A stretch of DNA of 64,000 nucleotides from Toxonevra muliebris (lineage: Eukaryota; Arthropoda; Insecta; Diptera; Pallopteridae). A program made the position numbers and the translations under genes. The stretch is from assembly GCA_963691655.1 (NCBI GenBank), contig OY829329.1:8384708-8448707 (forward strand), in the 5' to 3' direction. Shown here piece after piece: positions 58,671 through 64,000 of the stretch (its first letter is position 1; each line of letters begins with the position of its first letter). Below the pieces are notes generated by a model. The model did no database searches and had not been told where the DNA came from. It worked only from the letters and a program-made list of their open reading frames with translations.

Positions 58671-60171
58671 ATGTATTCAAATTTGTTCCATGTATGTCTG
58701 CAGATCAAGTCATATATGGCATGGAAATTTTTTGCTTTAGACGGACGAAAGCTAAAAATACGTACCTATTTATTTCACAAAACAAATAAATGAAAAAAAC
58801 AAACTTTATTACATTTTATTTTATGACAAAATAAATTATTCACTTTCAAATTTCACTACAAATCGGTCGATTATGGCGTTGGTGGGCAATATGACATTGA
58901 AAATGTACTCAAGGATTTCATTAAAGTGTCACCAAAAAAAAAATCAACTAAAAATTATTTCGCCGTAAAATTTTTGAATTGCGTTGTCAATAGAAATGAC
59001 AGCAATAACAACAGCAACTGTTGTTGCGATGAAGGTGATGTTGGCTGGTTCGACAGCAATAACAGCAACAACAACTACCCAAAAACCAATATCAACCTCA
59101 AAAACATTAAAAAAAAACATAATAATAAAATAATTGAAAATAAGAACAAATACTAGAGACCAGACAAACAGAAAGACAAACATGCAGGCAGGCAGTCAGG
59201 CAATTTTGCTCTATTTTCATGCGCCGCTTTAGGCCAACCTACTAATTAAATGCAATAAATTAGCGTTCATTGAGCGCGCACCGCAAATATCATTTTGCAT
59301 TGAAACGGAAGAATAATTTTGTTGCGAGAATGTCGGAAATGAATTATAGAGATACAATTACAGACAGACAGAGAGACAGAACGAACGAACGAACTACTCG
59401 TTCTACTATTGCAATGCCAACAATTTTTAATACAAGAATTTTGGATGTCAAGATTTTTGCAATATAAATAAAATTTTTTATATGAACTATGAAAATGTTG
59501 CCAAATATGTAGATAAATAATTACGATGAAAGCGACAATAAACGCGACGACAGTAACAAGCTTTAAACATATGCAATTCAAATAGATGCAAATTTGATGC
59601 TTGATAATAAAATATTGGATATAAATTAATTAATAATTATATAGAGTTTTTTTGCACAGTGGATTTGAAATAATTTTTATATTGTTAATGTTTGAAAAAT
59701 GACAAGAAATATATCGCAATTATTTTATGTATGGGAATAGAAATTGGGGCATCTGGGACAATTAAGTCATAAATGGTTTTAACAAAAATATACAAAGTTT
59801 AAGATTTTAATTTACACCATTATGCATAAACAGTGCAAGAAGATTTGCCTGAAATATTTACGACGAATATTTTTGAGAAATTATTATTTTCATTATTATT
59901 GAAAAAGCAAGCAGTAAAAATGAAAAAAAGGAAGGTAAGGGAAGAAAATGATGATGGATATTTATTGTTATAATTATAATTTTTGCATATATATACAACA
60001 GACCATAGAGCACACTTTTGGCAATATGTCAAAACAAAACCAAAAATATACTATAAAAATACACTGCGAAGCAAAAATCTCCGAACGCTTGATTAAATGA
60101 TACTAAACTTATAAGAAAACATTATTAAAACTGTGAGGCAGAGTGCGGTACTTGGTACTTGAATCCTCTTT
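58671..60171. other. Paxillin intron, unique sequence
   Basis: It includes AAC/GAC-type simple repeats near 59000-59080 and GACAGACAGAGAGACAGA-type repeats near 59365. No LIM, LD-motif or other exon can be supported. Confidence 0.4.
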
Positions 60172-60303
60172 AAGCCTAAATTACAAAAGTGCGTCGGCAG
60201 TGGCAGTGGCAGTTTTTTGTGTGTATAATGGGAGCACATAAAAACAATGTAAAAACAAAAAACTGCTACTGCTACTGCCGACGCACTATTGTAATTTAGG
60301 CTT
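60172..60303. mobile_element. 132-bp hairpin element
   Basis: The arms are about 49 bases, starting AAGCCTAAATTACAA and continuing GTGCGTCGGCAGT(G/A)GCAGT, with three mismatches. The loop of about 33 bases contains ATGGGAGCACATA. Folded, it would be one long imperfect stem. Only one copy is in this window. Confidence 0.7.
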
Positions 60304-60752
60304 TGTTGTTATGGTTTCTGGTTTCTTTGTTGTTACTTGCAACAAAACAATAGCAATACACTGATTTGTTGCTATAAAGAGACAGAGATTTCAAAAATCC
60401 AAGAACAAATACATGAGCAACAACCAAAAACAAGAACAAAGATTTTAACAGTTCGGAGTCTCTTCATAAAAAAGAGCAAGAGAGAGAGAGAGTTGGCGCT
60501 GCTAATACCTGTTGTATAATTCTGCCATTTTGTGTACGTTGCAGAGTTCGTAAAAACCCGCTTTAGATATATATATATATACACTCCTCCTACTCAATAA
60601 TTTATAGTTAAAGAGCAGCTCTCTTTAATTCTTCATTGAGGATAAAAAAAAATTAATTTTTTTTGGGTGAATTGAACTTATTCCTTTTTCTTTAAAACTT
60701 ATTGCTCATAGAATGAGTTCCTTAAAAAACGCTAATAGTTTTTCAGTCGTTT

Positions 60753-61070
60753 AGCCCCGTCACACATTTCACCGAAAATGTGAGAGCATGCTCAGCGAAT
60801 TCGTTGATACATTACAAATCTCGACGACTTCAACTACTTCGTTTACTCATACATGCTTAATTGCATATACATACAATGAAAAATTGCAATGTGTGTGTGG
60901 AATTTTTTTTTTTTGACAATTCGCTGAATCTATACGCAAAATATCACAAAACTCTCTCTCTCTCTTTTGCATTTTCGCTCAAATGTGCAGTTACAGCGAA
61001 ATGCTTCATAACATTTTGCAACAACAAAATATTATTCTCACACATCTTTGCTAAAATGTGTATCGAGCCT
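60753..61070. mobile_element. MITE, 'CCGTCACACA' family, copy 3
   Basis: It starts AGCCCCGTCACACATTTCAC and ends GCTAAAATGTGTATCGAGCC. The interior includes CAACTACTTCGTTTACTCAT, ACAATTCGCTGAATCTATAC and CGCTCAAATGTGCAGTTACA. It is the longest well-matched relative of copy 1. Confidence 0.7.
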
Positions 61071-62006
61071 TAATATTTCTCACTAGAAAAATTTTGCAAT
61101 GGTAAACTCATTTCGATAACGGTATTATATACACATTCATTTCTTCTCTCTCTCTCTATTCTTTTTCAATTTCATTTTCATTGGCTTTGACTTGTAACTG
61201 CTAATATTATTTGATTCAAGTTTAGAAAGAAGTTTGCCACTTTTACTGCTATATTTTTGTATACAATCTTGTTCATAATTCATGAGATTAAATGAAACAA
61301 TTTTTAAAACTTACTTTCGCTTGATTTTGATTATTTTAAGTAAATTAAATGAAAATATTTTAATACATTTTTACTTTATATTTAAAAAAAAAATTTGTAT
61401 GAGGCTCACATGTGCTTATAAAAAAAATAAATAAAAAGTTTGTTTTAGTGCTAAAAATGTGTTGTAAAGCTAGTTCAAATAAAAATTGTCATCATTGCAT
61501 ATCGTGCGAAATGAGTAAAAAAAAAAAAATAATAAAATTCTTGTATGGGCGATGTTACACGTTCAATGTTTTGCTGTCAAACAATGAAATTGTTGTTGCT
61601 TTGAAAAATAAACACTGAGCAAAAGAGAGAATGAACAGATTTCACTTGAAATTTATTTACTGACGAAAAAAACCTGCATCACTTCAAATAAAATGAGGTT
61701 GCTGAAGATACACTGTTGCATTTTATTGAAAAATACTAATATTTTATGAAAAATACTAGACTTTTTACTAACTTTTAAACATGGTAATTCAATGGCCAAA
61801 TAACAAAGTGGCAGACCTTATTTTAATAGTTCGCAAATTTTAAAGATTATATTTCTACGTTTTTCATATATGAATGCAATATTTTTTGTATAATTTCCAC
61901 CAACATTATCTAATATTGTCATTATAATTATTTTCTATCCAATTCCATTGCAATTGTTGAATTTTCATTCACTCCAAAGTACAATTAAATACCTAATCTA
62001 TCACTA
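61071..62006. other. Paxillin intron, no gene seen
   Basis: AT-rich. The short frame at 61412-61618 contains a Cys-rich piece (KMCCKASSNKNCHHCISCEM) with no family match that I recognise and no clear splice context. Confidence 0.35.
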
Positions 62007-62055
62007 AGATCACTGATGAGGAATTGTGGCGGATTCCGAAACGGCCGTCTGATTT
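62007..62055 (+). ncRNA. Hammerhead ribozyme motif, minimal form
   Basis: All conserved core parts are present in order on the plus strand. Stem I 5' strand AGATCA is at 62007-62012. CTGATGA is at 62013-62019. Stem II is GGAAT/ATTCC (62020-62024 with 62033-62037) around the 8-base loop TGTGGCGG. GAAA is at 62038-62041. A very short stem III, CGGCCG, is at 62042-62047, and the cleavage triplet ends in TC at 62048-62049. Stem I 3' strand TGATTT is at 62050-62055 and pairs with AGATCA through five Watson-Crick pairs and one G-U. A15.1 pairs with U16.1 as required. Predicted cleavage is after 62049. Such minimal hammerheads with tiny stem III are known from Penelope-like retroelements and other retroelement-derived repeats. 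No reverse transcriptase is seen nearby, so this may be a short terminal fragment. It lies antisense to paxillin. Confidence 0.7.
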
Positions 62056-64000
62056 GCCCGTCTCTATATACATTGTTGATGTGATGACTACATTTGTTCA
62101 TTAAGCCTGTTTAAATATAACTTCCAATAACGAAATTAACATGAACTTTAGTCATGACTTTGAAAATTAACCTCTAGATTTAATTTTTATAGTCTCCTAA
62201 AAAACTAAATACTTTTTAGTTGGAAAAACATAGTTGCAGATAAAACTATTAAAAAATAACATTCAGCAAAAAACTGATAGAGTAACAGGGCATCAAACAA
62301 AACGATTAAGAGAGAGTAAAAACAGAAAACATTGACAGCAAAACATTGACCGTGTAACATCAGCCTATGTCAAGTTGTTGCTGTGGCAAAAAACTAATCC
62401 GTGCAGAGCACACACTGAAACTTTCTAAATACTTTCTGCTGAATAAAAAAACAGCGAAAGTAAATACTATTGTGTAAATTTGACGATCGTCAGCCGTAAT
62501 TTGTTTTTAGGTATAAATTTTCATTAACAATTCATTAATCTACTATTTTTCTACACCTTTATGTTTTACTAACATTACAAATCAATATGTAAATGCCAAA
62601 ATACAATATGGAGTAATTACACCTCATCTGCTTTTTGTTCTCCTTTCACAATACCGTTCACCCAAAAAAAAAAAAACAAAAAAAAAAACAAAAGAGCTGA
62701 GAGAAATCGTCGTTGCGTACTCGCAAACGCAGCCGAATACCCAAGAGCACATATTTTTTTTTATTACCAACAACATGCAATTGTAATTAAATGAGAGAGT
62801 ATTAGTAAAAAAAAAAAAAAGAAGAGCTCAAGAGAACAAGAAAGTCAAAGAGCAAGGTTTGTTTACTTTGATGTTGTTTTTGCATGAAGGAAGAGAGACA
62901 AGACAAAAACTAGGTCGTTTAAAATGAAATGAATATTTAGTTGCATAAGAAATTTTAATATCAAAAACTAAAATGAATTGATGTTATCATTTTTGTAAAA
63001 AAATTTCTCGATTTTGAGCTGCTCACACACCCACACTAATTATTTTTTCGTCAAGCTTTTTTTTTGGTGTTTTTCTTAGTTGGAGTATTTCATTTAAAAT
63101 GACACAAAATTTGTTTGGTTTTGATACTATGAATTTTTTTGCGATGGGTTAATTATCAAGTATACGAAAACTTTTCCACCGCAGTGTAAGTATATCTGTG
63201 CAAATGCAATTTATAGAACATTAAACAAAAATAAGAAGATAAATAAGAATTATTATGTAGATTTGGAGAAAACAACAGAAATTCAGATGAAAATAAAAAA
63301 ATAAAAATAAAATAAAAAAGTGAAAACGTTAAAAATAAAAAAAAAATAAAAACACACAATAATACACATAGAGATTAATGTTAGCAATTAAATATATACA
63401 TATGTAGATACTAATGAATAATATACTTAAAGCATATGAAACAACAATTGCAATTTGTTTACTTGAAGTTTTTAAGAAAAACAAAAACATATACACCAAT
63501 GAAAAATTATGTGTATATTGGTCCAAGGAAAAATTGAACTTAAGTCGCAATGCTAGACGCAGGTGTGCGTAATCAATCAGGTTATAGAATATTGGCCTAA
63601 ATATGATTGTGACTAGCACGCAATAGATAAGTAATTTATATACATAGTAACTATGACCTGTAAGAAGGTGATGATAGAGAGACTAACACACACACACACA
63701 CCTCACAAAAAAAAGGCAATCAGTGCCACCAGCAACACCTTGAACTTATGAATAAAGTGATGGATGAAGGTGTCGAAAAAGATGAAAGAAAGCAGTGCCA
63801 ACAGCAGGTGTAAACACTTGCGTTTTAGACATGCACACACTCACACACACACGTACAAGCAACACACAGAAAACCGAAACTAATCATAAAACGATCGATT
63901 GAGAGTACGTTGAATGACAACCGTTACGCATCGCAATGACTCGATCGTTGATTAGTTCGTGATGTGAGTGAGATATTGGTGTTGTTTTTGTTTTAATATT
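62056..64000. other. Paxillin intron or upstream region, no exon seen
   Basis: Long A and T runs and a (CA)n tract near 63688-63702. The first 80 bases after the ribozyme motif (CCCGTCTCTATATACATTGT and on) may belong to the same retroelement fragment. No other feature is supported. Confidence 0.4.

Noticed and set aside
59270..59467. Plus frame with RDTITDRQRDRTNERTT
   Set aside because: Encoded by GACAGACAGAGAGACAGAAC-type simple repeat; no domain or splice context.

Overview
The window looks like nuclear DNA of a higher fly (Diptera, Brachycera). Evidence: it is very AT-rich and intron-bearing, its protein-coding exons read as insect orthologues (peroxisomal acyl-CoA oxidase, paxillin), and the rest is filled with small inverted-repeat transposons and minisatellites. 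A tephritid fruit fly is my guess; nothing here proves the family. All genes I can support lie on the minus strand, so gene order runs right to left.

Right end (about 56.3-64 kb): the last coding exon of paxillin (half of LIM3, all of LIM4, stop) at 56978-57244, followed to the right by intron. That intron carries a 62-bp minisatellite (57.4-58.7 kb), a 132-bp hairpin element, a 'GTCACACA' MITE and, at 62007-62055, a sequence matching the full catalytic core of a hammerhead ribozyme. Middle (34.2-53.4 kb): a complete five-coding-exon peroxisomal acyl-CoA oxidase, 693 aa, ending in the peroxisomal signal SKL. A probable non-coding first exon at about 52.8-53.4 kb would make the first intron about 14.4 kb long. 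Left third (2-18.4 kb): three secreted, low-complexity Gly/Ser-rich protein genes. Gene A (2061-7192) is 677 aa, with a signal-peptide exon, two micro-exons and two internal repeat domains. Gene B (13573-14164) is 5'-incomplete. Gene C (17767-18377) is 160 aa with two coding exons. A and B share a C-terminal motif, and B and C share a short Q-rich motif, so they look like a divergent tandem family, perhaps structural or extracellular-matrix proteins. Their function is not known to me.

Most of the rest is transposon-derived. I could define by eye about fifteen inverted-repeat families, several with two to four copies that validate each other. They include a 78-bp near-palindrome (three copies, one with an empty site), a MITE family with TAA target duplications typical of PIF/Harbinger, a hAT-type insertion with an exact 8-bp duplication inside a Harbinger transposase relic, a 2.7-kb hAT-like element carrying a nested insertion, and a MITE whose internal 27-bp unit has 2, 3 or about 29 copies at three loci. 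A degenerate non-LTR reverse transcriptase with a YADD motif lies at 32.5-33.2 kb. Six arrays of a degenerate TTTTGGTCTGAATTT-type repeat recur through the window, one filling an acyl-CoA oxidase intron.

Exon boundaries were worked out by hand from GT/AG sites and reading phase. They agree in phase throughout genes A, C and the oxidase. Repeat boundaries are accurate to a few bases where a target duplication is stated and approximate elsewhere.
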